NCBI RefSeq assembly: GCF_020882245.1
Contig: NC_083597.1
Location: forward strand, 60,304,152 to 60,368,151
DNA: 64,000 bases
Direction of reading: 5' to 3'
Source of the DNA: Rhopalosiphum padi
Lineage: Eukaryota; Arthropoda; Insecta; Hemiptera; Aphididae
In this document: positions 1-49,960 of the stretch, in pieces
How positions within the stretch are numbered: position 1 is the stretch's first letter
Layout of the letters: each line of letters opens with the position of its first letter
Made by a program: the position numbers and the translations under genes
The notes under the pieces: generated by a model
Databases searched by the model: none
Seen by the model: the letters and a program-made list of their open reading frames with translations, nothing else
Told to the model about the DNA's origin: nothing

Positions 1-259
1 AATAATATAAATCTGAATAAACTATTAGTGTTGAAATTAAATTTAAAATACATATAATTCTTATCGTTTTTTGAAATTTAATTGAACCGATAGGTACTTA
101 CCGAAAATATCGGGTACACAAATATAAATTAAATCGTAATTATCGTAATTCTCAACATTCTATGATTTTGTAGGTATATCTCCAGTACTCTCGCCTTCAA
201 ATGATTTTATCTAGGTTTTAAAGTAAAAACCTGCGTACAGTTAAATATCAAGTAGGTAT

Positions 260-460
260 CCATGGCGGCTTCCTTCGCCTACCAGCTCCGGTCGTCAGAC
301 TTGGTCCTCTAGACTTCAAATTTGATGGGGGCTCGGCCTCCAGTTTACCCTCCCGGGGGCTAAGATAGCCAATCTAGAGGGAGGCGGTAGGCGACCCTTT
401 CGGGGTCTTAGGTGGGAGCATATCTGTAATTATTCCCATTATTATTATTATGCTATTAAA
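260..460 (+). mobile_element. Candidate 3' end of a non-LTR retrotransposon (fragment)
   Basis: A sharp G+C-rich patch in A+T-rich surroundings contains the runs GGGGGCTCGGCCTCC and CCCGGGGGCTAAGATAGCC, can fold into several hairpins, and ends in a short ATT repeat (about 437-455). This composition and layout resemble the 3' untranslated end of aphid LINE elements. No reverse transcriptase coding is present, so it would be a 5'-truncated copy. An alternative is the 3' UTR of a host gene lying left of the window, since an AATAAA occurs at 637-642. Confidence 0.4.
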
Positions 461-1520
461 TATTGTAATTACCTAACATTAATTTATTTCCTAGAATATG
501 TATCTAATATTTATTTATTATATTATATTATGTAATGATATTATTCTTTATTTTGTTTCATTATATTTTAACTGTTGTTATGATTATACGTTAACATTTG
601 TAATTATTGCGTTTAATGCAATACTGTTAAAGACAAAATAAAGTATAAATCTAATGATATTTTATTACCAACATAATTAATAATCTTAACCTAATTAAAA
701 AAATACCTATATAGTATGCAGATAAATCGATACAATTTTGTTAGATTTTAAAAGCAGTACCTATTTTACAAGTTATAATAATAATATATAAACAATATAG
801 TACCATCTACAATTCAGACCAATCTACCTTCTAGGTACATAATATTGATATCATATTCATACATAAGCAAGTTATAATAGTATATTTATTTTTATAATTT
901 TATTTATGATATCCATTATACTTATATAATTATTGTTGTACAATTATTAAATTAAACCTCCTAAAATGCTACATAAAACAAATTAAGAGGATGCCATCGC
1001 CATGTGTTGTTCGTCTTTGCAAGCATAGAACAGAAAATTGTACGTTCACGATTATCAATTTTACATTGTTATATGATCCAAGTTATCTACAGGCTTTTAT
1101 TGATACTTTGATTACGAAACAAGTTATGATCATTTTAAAACTATAATTTTCAACATTTTTTTTAAATGATTATATAACTTGTTTTAAACTAAAATATCAT
1201 TTAAAACTTCTATGATATTCTTGATCTTATATTTAAATTTCATAATAAGTTAATTCATTCTAAAAATGGTTATTATGAACGTAACATGTGTTTTGTAAAT
1301 AATGCGTAGGACATGCAAGATAGAGCAACATGAGCGGATGTGGCGTTCTCTACCATTTAAGAACCAGTCAGTCGATATAATATTATAGATATCTATATTT
1401 TAATAAAAGAACTTAATTTTTTCTTTGTATTTTGATAAAAATAGCTTTTTATTAAATACATTTTTGAATTGAATTAAAATATTAAAAAAATTAAATTATA
1501 ATTTTTAAACTTATACAGAA
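461..1520. other. A+T-rich upstream region of the 1521-6685 gene
   Basis: No gene was found here. There is an AATAAA at 637-642 on the + strand. A stretch at about 1260-1360 containing GCGTAGGACATGCAAGATAG and GGATGTGGCGTTCTC resembles a common dispersed aphid repeat and sits about 160 bases before the start codon. The promoter and 5' UTR of the downstream gene should lie in this region, but no convincing TATA or initiator decides a start site. Confidence 0.35.
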
Positions 1521-1652
1521 ATGGAAAGTGATTTAAATACGGCATTGGCTGTTACATTAATACGTAACAAACCTGTTGGAATGGATATAGTGGATTATGT
1601 TACAAGTGTTCAGTCAAACATCATGAAAGAGGAGACTGATTTGTTTTTTCAG
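1521..1652 (+). CDS. Exon 1 of the uncharacterised gene (residues 1-44)
   Basis: The exon starts at ATG and ends CAG|GTACGT, in phase 0. It encodes an acidic amphipathic N-terminus that begins MESDLNTALAVTLIRN. Confidence 0.65.
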
Positions 1653-4600
1653 GTACGTAAGTTTGGTGGATATTTGTTATAAAATGTCTATTACTTAGTA
1701 TAATTAATCTATTTACAACAGTTTTAAATGCTGGGTGGACTAAAACATGTTTTAGTTTTATATTGATGTGTTTCTTTTTTATAAAATCTCTTAAATTGTT
1801 TTTTGTCGTCACTTTTTGTAGCAGCAAAAATGATTTAATCTTTAAAGTTTAGGGTAATTTTTTGTAAAAATTCGATCTTGTTGAATATTGATACTAAAGT
1901 GTTACTAAGTTGGCAGTAAGAAATTTAAAATTACTTTTTTTAATCACTGTACAGTGTACACGCTGTACCTAATTATAGACAAAATAAATTCGGTTTTTTT
2001 ATTTCAATTAATGTAGGGAGAATTATAGACTTGATATTTTCATTGAATATTTGTTACATAGGTAACATTTTATAGATATAGTATGGTTTTCATTATTTTA
2101 GCTGTTTTTAAGCAATTCAAATGTTCGATTTTTTTTTATTTATGTTGATAACAATAATTATCGGTTCTTATACGAAAATAGTTATAGTTAAATTTGAATT
2201 CAATGATAGTTTTTAGTCAATTTAAATGGGTGTGCAGTTCTTTAATTTGGCACAGTGGTTATAATACACGTAAACATGCCAATGTATGTCATACAGCTAT
2301 AATAATAATACAATATGTGGTGTATTTTGAGTAAATAATAGTTCAATCTACCATATTAATATTAGGAAAATAAATGACTTAAAGATTTTTGAATACTTTA
2401 TAATACACTAATTATAATTAAAATATATTTTTTTAAAGTTAATGGTTATTGGTTATGATATAGAACGTTTTTAGCCATGTAGTTATTTTACGTTTGTTTA
2501 TAGTTGATAATGTTTGTACTTATTTTCAAAGGAATTTTTAAATGATTCTGAACCAAATAGACTGTTTAATCAACAAGATATTAAAGAAAATGAGTCTCTG
2601 TCTCTGTCATTTATGGATCATAAAAATCTTGAAAAATCATGTATGTATAAAATATAATATAAGAACATATAATAAATATTTTGATAAAGCTAAGTGTAAA
2701 TTAATCCATTTAAACCTATAAACTATTATGACTGTCAAAAAAGTTGGTATTGTATTATATATTATACTTTGTAATAATGATTAACAGATTTTACAAAATC
2801 TAATCTGTTAATATTGTTATGTAAGTAATAAATAAATAATAATTAATCGATTAAAATAATTATGTATTATATTTATATATAGTATGCGAGGGCAACTGGT
2901 ACATTTTTTAAATGCCGAAAACAGCCTTTGAGGGTAATTGGTCAACACTCAACTGTAATAGTATATTGTAATAAATTATTGTTTTCAATTGCGTAAAAAA
3001 TAATAATAAAAACAACAGGCGTAAACTATTTTGCTGGTTTTGTATCGATTCTGCCAGCTAGCGCGGTTTATACTAACTACTTAGTACTTACCTATAGCAA
3101 TTGCTATTGAAATTGATGAATCTCCTAAACCATATTATTTTTCACAAAGAGATATCCACCAACTTTAACAATGCATCTAGTGGGATCGATGAAATCCTGA
3201 GCTAAGTTGAGAAAAATGAGACTAGTTTGTAATACCCATTTAATAAATATTGTAGGTTCTAGGGCTTCTTGCGCTCGAATTAATCCATAATTAACGTTAT
3301 TAACGTAACACCCATAAACTTTCATAATAATGTAAATAATCGAGACCTATATACTTAACTCAAACAATTTATTTTCCAAAATACATGTATTCATCGAAAT
3401 ATGAATTTGTGTTATGCTATTATCCTGTAATCCTCATCATTTTAGAACCTAATCGGGACAAGGAATGTATTAGTTGTACCATTTGTGTTTTTATTTTAAA
3501 TTCTAAGCGTTCCTTCTCAATATTTTGGGCCTATTAGGTATTTAAATGAAAAATAATGATTTTTATTGCAATTTTACGTTATAAAATAAATTATTACATC
3601 CTGTAGTCTACAGTGTAGACAATTAAATTTTTAAAAATGTTTGACTTATAAGCAATCCATATCATGTATATTTATCTACACTGACTACACTCGGTGTAGG
3701 TACTATACGTATGATACGTTGGTAATGAACTAATGACATACCTAGTTTAAATAATATTATATGATATAATATTTTAATAATTATTATACAATTAATTCGA
3801 CTTACTGAATCAATAAAATACTTCTAATAATATAAATATAATATAGTTTACAAGTAAAAAATATACTTAAACTATCTTAAAACAAAGATGCTACTAATAT
3901 ATTACTGATATTACTGATATACACACAAATTACTGTGACCAGCGTAACCCATATATCCACGATGATGAAATACACTTGAAACCAATCCTTTGAGAAGTCA
4001 ATCCTTTGATTATTTTTTTTATGTGATGAGTTATTTTTATTTGTACATGTTCGTTGTTGTATTTAATTCAAGTATATGGTTTGTTTTTTAATATGTTAAT
4101 ATCCCGCCTACATATAATTCATACGTTGTGCCTGTCCAGCATACTTTTTACATTGCATGGTATAATATGTCTATTCACAGAAAAATGTGATAAATAAAAA
4201 CAGATTTTTTTTTTAGATAAATATGAATTGAATAACTAAACAAAATATTATAGCCCAGATATTTTTGGTAACATTAAACAATTTATAAGATATGTGATCC
4301 ATGTCATAGGCGTTGAACGTGTTAAATAACAATAATTATTGACAGACATAGAATATTGTATACTTTTTATGTGAAATATACTACTTTTGGTTTAGAAAAT
4401 TATTTAAATGGATATTTTGTAATAATATTAATACGTTTTATGAGATTAACTTTATCATGGTGGTTTATTTGACATTTATATTAACTCGAATAATAACGGT
4501 TTTAAGCACCTACCTCGTAAATTAATTTTTAAATTTTTTATTCTGGTGTTTGAATATTTAAATAACTAATAAATAAATAATTTGAGTACAAAGCCTAATA

Positions 4601-6685
4601 TTCTGTTCAGTTTGTTTTATTTAAATAATTATAATTGCATAATAAGATATTAATAAGATATTTCAAGAATATAATTTAACAAATAAATGTTTTTTTAAAC
4701 ATTTTACTTGTTCATTATTTTTATATTTATTTTTATTTTTTATACGTGTAATTTAGATTTAAATTAAATTATTAAATGTACTATACTATTTGTACTAATT
4801 TTAATACTTTAAGTATAATCTTAGTTTAATTGGTATTAATTTTTAATATATTTATATTTTTATTTATTTAATTGTTAATAACATAAAGGACAAAGTTGAG
4901 ATAATGACCAATGATCAGTCAATATGGGACAAAACTAGTTTATTACGTCATAATGATCATTTTATTAATTTGATTGCACTATAGTTATTTTTGTTACTAA
5001 AAAAGTAAAAACATATGTATTATTTTAGATACTATGCCACAAGACAAGAAAAAAATCAAAACTGACAATGGGATTTCTTCAGTTAGTAACTGTCCATCTA
5101 ATTCAATTCAAAAATCAAATACATGTTTAATTCAACCTGTTATCACAATGAAAACTTTAAACGAGATGTCAAGAATTACAATTGATTCTGGTTATAACAC
5201 AAATGATTTAAAAATGAGTTTTCTGGATATCAATCTTAAACCTACTGAAAAAATGTCACAGTCAATACAACAAGCTTTAGATCTTCTCATTTATACATTA
5301 TTTGATACTTCAAAATTATTAGAAGCAGTTTGTAGTTGGGACGATTATAATAACCTTGTAAGATATTTTGTTGACTTAGTAGCGAGTATTGCAAAAAATG
5401 ATGAATATTTGTTCACTTGCCGAGATGATGTGATGACATTTGTTCAAAATACGGCATTTACAATTTTAAACAATCATCACTTATATAACGTAAGTCATAC
5501 TACAAAATATATAAAAGCTTGAATTACTTAAATAACTTAAATAGAAACTAAATATAATATTAGGTTATCACCTTTAATGATCTATCAAATTAAGTGACCA
5601 ATTTGATTACTCTTATTAGATATACATTAATTTTTAACTGTATGAAATATTATTGCAAAAACAATATATAGGCTTATTAAATTTCGAATTTAGGATACCG
5701 GACGAAGTCATGGACTTTGGTGTTTTGGTTTTTTCAGAATTACTAAATAAATATTTTTTTATTTTTGCTGCTTTATTATGATTTATTTTTTTTCCTATTA
5801 GAAGTTCATTACCAGAAATATGTCTACTTACTCAATCATATTTTTGTACTTAACAAACATTTTTCAATTTACCTAAATATATTTTTCATTTGTTTTTCGT
5901 TAATTTTTAAACTAATAATCAATATAACTTTTCAATATTTTCATTTGTTTAATAACATATTTTTAATCAATTGTCATATGATTAAATATTTACGATCATG
6001 GGTGGTTACTCGTTTTATATACACGGTTAAAAATTAAAATAATGTACCTATTGCCTACCAGTAACTGATTAAAGTATCCAATTATATCAATTAGTATTTT
6101 TGTTCTTAGTACGTTATTATAATTAATATCTATTATATCGGTTTGCTGTGTATAATTCAGTTTTATAATGGGGTTATTAAATTGTATGAGTTATTTTTGA
6201 GATTTTATTGACTCTAAAAATCACGAATTTTCATAATTAAATTTTTTTTTCTTATATTTATTTAGTCTATTCATGTCGAGTACCAATGTAATCTACTCGC
6301 TAAGTTTTGCTACGACAAATATATTCGATGGAATATTATAAATTTACTTATAAATCGTCTTAAGATTGATGTTCAGATCGTGCCCAGTTCCTGTTCACTT
6401 CGAAGCATATTTTACACTTTTCACTTGATAGATAAGTTGTTACATAAAATTGATTTTCATGTTACTAACGAGACGGCCAATAATAATAATAATTTAATTG
6501 ATTTGTGGAAAATAAACCATACAAAGCAAAACGGAAACGAAACCGAAACGATTGAACAAATGTTAAAAGAATGGAAAAATTTGTTGGAACATATTTCAAT
6601 GGAAGCTTTAAAGAAAAATGTATTTTTATTAAGTATAAGAGCGAATCAATGTTTAGAGGCTTTAAGGTTAATACAACCTAAGTAA
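1521..6685 (+). CDS. Uncharacterised 373-residue protein with DSGYNT degron-like motif (four exons)
   Basis: The gene joins 1521-1652, 2532-2640, 5029-5489 and 6266-6685, all with GT/AG borders and matching phases (0, 1, 0), giving 373 residues and a TAA stop. The start ATG is the first in frame after a stop-rich leader. The protein begins with an acidic, mostly disordered-looking region (residues 1-130) that includes a basic run DKKKIK (about 86-91), a possible nuclear signal. DSGYNT at residues 133-138 fits the DSGxxS/T beta-TrCP recognition pattern. Residues about 155-373 look largely helical, with a short Asn run near 310. No catalytic motif is visible. I do not recognise the family. The degron and the basic run would suit a nuclear or cell-cycle protein turned over by SCF, but that is inference. 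A polyadenylation signal AATAAA follows at 6859-6864. The gene converges on the glutamate receptor gene. Confidence 0.75.
1653..2531 (+). other. Intron 1 of the uncharacterised gene
   Basis: This is A+T-rich intronic sequence bounded by GTACGT and TTTTCAAAG. Nothing else was recognised in it. Confidence 0.5.
2532..2640 (+). CDS. Exon 2 of the uncharacterised gene (residues 45-80)
   Basis: The acceptor is TTTTCAAAG and the donor is GTATGTAT. The exon has 36 full codons plus one base. It encodes an acidic, Ser/Asn-rich stretch. The frame is open throughout and the phase matches exon 3. Confidence 0.6.
2641..5028 (+). other. Intron 2 of the uncharacterised gene
   Basis: This 2.4 kb intron is A+T-rich. 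A less A+T-rich island at about 2880-3340 contains short open frames on the - strand (3125-3325) with no recognisable product. It may be an old repeat insertion. The rest shows nothing. Confidence 0.45.
5029..5489 (+). CDS. Exon 3 of the uncharacterised gene (residues 81-234)
   Basis: The acceptor is TATTTTAG and the donor is AAC|GTAAGT. Two bases complete a Tyr codon, followed by 153 codons. It carries the basic run, the DSGYNT motif (5184-5201) and the start of the helical region (motif CSWDDYNNLVRYFVDLVASI). Confidence 0.7.
5490..6265 (+). other. Intron 3 of the uncharacterised gene
   Basis: This is a very T-rich intron. Its open frames are low-complexity Phe/Ile/Leu runs produced by base composition, so I do not treat them as genes. 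Confidence 0.5.
6266..6685 (+). CDS. Exon 4 of the uncharacterised gene (residues 235-373, stop)
   Basis: The acceptor TTTATTTAG opens a frame that runs without a break to TAA. The reading frame extends about 110 bases upstream of the first ATG in this exon, which supports a spliced exon over an independent ORF. It encodes predicted helices and a short Asn run. Confidence 0.7.
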   Translation, partial: SIHVEYQCNLLAKFCYDKYIRWNIINLLINRLKIDVQIVPSSCSLRSIFYTFHLIDKLLHKIDFHVTNETANNNNNLIDLWKINHTKQNGNETETIEQMLKEWKNLLEHISMEALKKNVFLLSIRANQCLEALRLIQPK

Positions 6686-6858
6686 CATAGTTATTTTTGT
6701 TTTGATACATTTAAATTTGATTTAATGAAATTGTAGGTATACGATATACACATAATTTTTCATATGTTTTTGTGAATATCTTATAGCTATAACATATAAA
6801 TACATCAACATAAACATAGAACAATTTTTATTATAATATAATATAGTTATTTATTTGC

Positions 6859-6864
6859 AATAAA
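6859..6864 (+). terminator. Polyadenylation signal AATAAA for the + strand gene
   Basis: A canonical hexamer about 175 bases after the TAA at 6685, followed by T/G-rich sequence. Confidence 0.5.
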
Positions 6865-7227
6865 GAAATCGATTGTTTGTTTCACATAAATATATAAAAT
6901 AAAATGTATGGAATAACAATTTATGTACAATTTTTATTTAGATCTAGTAACTATTCGTTTATGGTATGGTTCAAAAACGTAGATCTGATTTATAGGCAGT
7001 TTATTTTGTCTCTTAATAGATTTTGAGATTCAATGGAATCGAAATTGGACATTTTTGAATGGACTCCGACTCGCTGGATGTAACGATGGCGAATCGGAAG
7101 GTAAATGTTATTTGTCTTCATGGTCTATGCTGATCGAAGGCCTCGTTAGTTCAACCATAGGAACATTGTCCTAAAACAGATGCAAGATTTAATAGGTACA
7201 AAAATAAAAAAAATGTAAATTATATAT

Positions 7228-7233
7228 TTTATT
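7228..7233 (-). terminator. Polyadenylation signal AATAAA for the glutamate receptor gene
   Basis: The + strand reads TTTATT, so the hexamer is on the - strand about 125 bases past the receptor stop codon. Other TTTATT sites occur further left, so this choice is not certain. Confidence 0.4.
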
Positions 7234-7355
7234 TATATATACTACTATATATATATAACTATTAACTACAATATAGTATGCATTAAATTAATTGTTTAGT
7301 GAGAAATCATAAAACGTAGTTATTAACGTAGGGAATTTGTAATTTTAAATTCATT

Positions 7356-46194
<38,839 letters not shown>

Positions 46195-47274
46195 CTGTAT
46201 CAAAAAAAAAAAAAAAAAATTCACGAAAACGGACATTATATCAATAGGTTACATTATTATCATCGTCGATATAACAATATGTACATGTATTATTTGCAGA
46301 GGTTAGTGGGTAGGCACGCGTTTGATTACATAACCCGATAGTTGCAGAATCGTGAACTGAGGGTCTTTCAATTCCCATGGCTATATCTGAGTATTTACCT
46401 TTATTACGATACCCACCACAATGATGGATGTAGAAGTGTATACGCACGAGTACGTTATATCGCGTTCGCGGAATATACGCGTGCTTAGGTGTGTCATTTT
46501 CAAAAATATGATCATGTCGAGCGCGCGTTTAAAGGATTAATTATATATTAACCCGTACGTGCGGTTTGTAGAGCGCTGATGACTTAATTTCGCATATTTT
46601 ACGATCCACTAAGGCTGTCAGAGCCGTGGATAAAACAACGAATACCTAAGTTCTTTTTCGATTTGGAGCAGGACCATGGTTTAGAAACTTACTGCCACAT
46701 TGTATTGCAAGTTTGCGTATAAATGTGAGCTACGTTTTTTTGGCCAAAAGAAAACTTTTAAAAAAAAAAATACACTACCGTTTAAAAAACGGACATTAAA
46801 AGTTGGTGAATGACGTTTACGTCTGAGACAGATAAAAGTAAGTAGACGTATCCATGAATGATAATATGTTTTTTATTTAAACGTTAGGATATTGGATTCA
46901 ACCGAGAGTTTTTAAGTTGAAATGAAACCATGAAATAAATTAAACTAAACTTGATTTAATTTATTTTCTCAAATTTCTAGTATATCTTACGTTACAATTG
47001 TTTGGCTATTATCCTAAACGCATTCAATTAAAATAACACGAGTCGTAAATGAGTAAATAAAAAAAAATCGTAAAAATAAAGAATGAGATGACTTTACTAG
47101 GTTATGCTGTATAATAGTTATTTCCATGAATTTATTGTGCGATTTTTTTTCAGCTTTTATCTTTTATAGTATTTTAACCTCGAGTTTATTTTAAAACATC
47201 AATATAATAAATTTACATACCAACAAGGAATGTTTTTCTGTACTGAATTTTGTCAAAGTGAATTGATTTGAAAT
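46195..47274. other. Upstream of the first visible receptor exon
   Basis: This is probably intron. An A tract (46202-46219) lies just upstream of the exon acceptor. Some CpG-containing words occur at 46430-46540. No ATD exon homologous to receptor N-termini was found here. Confidence 0.35.
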
Positions 47275-47563
47275 TTACTTTTTTTTAAGCTTTAAATACA
47301 ACATAATATCGACCGTACATAACACGCATACGCGCCGGTTCATCATATTACGTAAATATAGACACCACACTGGCATTTTGAATTTGTAAACCTTTTTTGG
47401 GATTTGTCCGGGTCGAAGTTTTAAATCAGTGAAAAACGTGGAGAGCATTGTAATCGCCCAATCGGCCAATTCTTTTTTGCCGACATTATGAAGGTTCAAA
47501 CTACTGCTGAATTTTTTGAAGAAATTTATGGCAAAGTTCTCTAGACTTATTTGTCCTTTCGAC
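47275..47563 (-). pseudogene. Orphan open frame, possible exon or gene relic
   Basis: The frame is open for 96 codons in A+T-rich DNA, preceded by TTTTCAG at about 47564, an acceptor-like site. It reads QRTSKGQISLENFAINFFKK and later KKELADWAITMLS and LRPGQIPKKVYKFKMP, a mix of charged and hydrophobic residues that looks like real protein. GTAATA at about 47350 could be a donor. It does not match the receptor ATD. I do not recognise the family. It could be an exon of an unseen gene, a decayed gene or chance. Confidence 0.3.
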
Positions 47564-49320
47564 GTGCGTTGTTCTGAAAACTAGATTGCTTTATTTTATT
47601 CTTTTAGGGATACAATTCAATTTGTATTTCCTAACTGGATGACATATACAAAAACAAGGGGTACACAATTTATTGATTTTAACTTAAGTATACGTTCTAA
47701 ATATCCTCATCAGATATCTGTTATTTCTAAACAGTTAAGAATCGCAAATATAAAACAAAAATTTAGTAGGATATTATATTATTATCATTTTGGTATTATT
47801 CAATAAATTAATAAAAGTGATTTTATTTAGATTTTACAGTCTTGTATATTTAGTTAATTAAACGTTTACCTATGATGTAAATAAATATTTACATTATACG
47901 TGATGTATATTTCTACAAATACTAAAAATCACTTTTATTTATTCAAATAAAAAAAAATGTATATGTAGTACTACTGTTATAGACATTAAAATGAGCTTAT
48001 TTGAAATACAAATAATAGCTAACACTTAAAATACGAAATATGTTAACTTTTTGTTGTTGTTTATTTTGAAAGTATATTACTATTTTCAACTTATAATTTT
48101 TGTTTCAAATGGGAAGTATAAATTTAGATGTCAAATTTGAAATTATTAAGTTATAACTTAATTTTTGGTGTTTTTTGAAAGAAAAAAATGAGTAATGTAT
48201 GATAATTACGGAAATACCAATTGAAAGTAAAAAAGTAGTTATGAAGTCTTGCACTATCAAAGTTATATTCTCATGTTCTCCACAGCTGAAGTTACTTAAT
48301 AATTTATTACATGTTTGTACAGTTTTCAACAATACATTTTAAATAAAAAAAGTCATATTTTTTATCTTCTTTATTTTATCACTAGATTTATTGACTTTTC
48401 TCTCTTAAATTTGTATGTTTATTTTTATTAACTAAAGAAATGCGTTTTTATATCAGAAAATACTAAGATATATTTAAAGTATAATTTGGCTTTTTTATTC
48501 AAAAGATACATTTCGTTGTAAATGATATCATAATTTATTATTAATGAGGTAGATAATATAGATAATTTATTATATATATATATATATTAATAATGTAGCC
48601 ATGTTATAGGTTCGGGAATAATTTTTTTCGGGATTTATAAACAGTATTAAACACAATAATTTTGTTTCCATCATAATATAATTTTAGTATAGTGAATACC
48701 ATTTTAACGATTCGTGATAATAATTTAGTAAAAAAATAAAATTAGACGACTTAACAGGTTAAATAAGTGTTTTACTATGCAAAAATAATATTCTATATTC
48801 ACACTCAACTGCGCAAGATAAAAGTGTTGGAACCGTTTAATGCTGATTTTAATCAGAACTTTTAACCTTAACCTCCACTCTTAATTTATATTTTTAAAAA
48901 CGGGAACAGAAACCAGAACATTTAATGAAATAATTTATTACTATTACCAGATCCATAAAAACAAATAAAAGATAATACATATTACTTATATTTTTCGTAT
49001 AGAGTTTCAACAGTTGCAAATGTTGAGTCTTACATATTACAAATTACCTATACTAATAATTTTGTACAAATTGTTCGTGTTTTTTGAGTTGATCGCACAC
49101 ATGCGTTGTTATCACACTCTTGCCGTATTTGATATGCATAACACTAAATCACAAGGACGAAAATATCACAATTCGTTATCTGATTTGATTCGTTGAACTG
49201 ATATAGACATCATTGAAATCAGTATAGTGATGCCGTAAACAGCACTAGCGACCGAACAAGTAGACAAGTGGTAATAGATTTTCGCAAATAAAAATCGAAA
49301 AAAAAAATTAACAAGTAAAT
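47564..49320. other. A+T-rich stretch without a supported gene
   Basis: Nothing was recognised apart from a TA tract near 48570-48590. Confidence 0.4.
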
Positions 49321-49960
49321 AATAATTATTATGTGGGTCCTTGCAGTTGACTATTAGATGTGTGTATATGTGACCGTGTCCAGCGCACTGATACAGAGAG
49401 AAATTGGACGGTTTCCAACGACGGGATTATTACTGGCAACAGTCGGGACATTAAACATGGCTTTTAACGGTCGTCCCCGTTCACGGCTTGCGAAAATCGG
49501 CCGGAACCATTTTCGCCCGACTTAACAGTTTTTCGCCGTCGTTTTCTCCTTCGAAGTATTAGATTCTATAAGCTGTAATTTTTTTGCGTCAGGCCACTGC
49601 CGGTCGCACATAAAACCCGATTGTTTCCGCACGACGGGAGTACGCGCGGGACTATATTAAATGTATATGTCTCACGCACTTTTTCATGAACGTTGTAGTT
49701 TTTATAATAATCAGATCGGCTGTAGCATGTTGCAGTATACTCGATATTATGGTCAAAGGAGAAGAAGTCGAAGAAGAAGAAGAAGAAGAAGAAGATGAAG
49801 GAGAGAACTTAAGGAAGAGTACGTTATAGCATTTCGGTGTATATATATATATATATAATTATAATAGGTTGACGCGCAATTGAATCTGAGTCGTCTAAAT
49901 TGATGACGATAGTCGACGTTTTCGGACGTGATCGACGGAATAGATTAATTATTGTTGGAG
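49320..49960. promoter_or_regulatory. CpG-containing patch with GAA repeat
   Basis: The segment 49370-49660 has more G+C and CpG than its surroundings, with no long frame. A GAA repeat follows at about 49760-49800 and a TA tract at 49838-49856. It may be a regulatory or first-exon region on either strand. The evidence is compositional only. Confidence 0.2.
49760..49800. repeat. GAA microsatellite
   Basis: About twelve GAA-like units with one or two interruptions. Confidence 0.9.

Larger units (their letters stand above)
6686..7355. other. Intergenic region between two convergent genes
   Basis: The region holds the 3' UTRs of both genes. AATAAA at 6859-6864 serves the + strand gene. On the - strand AATAAA occurs at 7228-7233, about 125 bases after the receptor stop. 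A patch at 7020-7170 is less A+T-rich but shows no convincing coding frame. The two transcripts may come close to overlapping. Confidence 0.5.

Noticed and set aside
5765..6037. Ninety-codon Phe/Ile/Leu-rich frame
   Set aside because: It lies inside an intron with very high T content, where such hydrophobic frames are expected by chance.
46241..46447. Minus-strand frame just upstream of the first visible receptor exon
   Set aside because: It does not resemble a receptor N-terminus and does not connect in phase to the acceptor at 46194.
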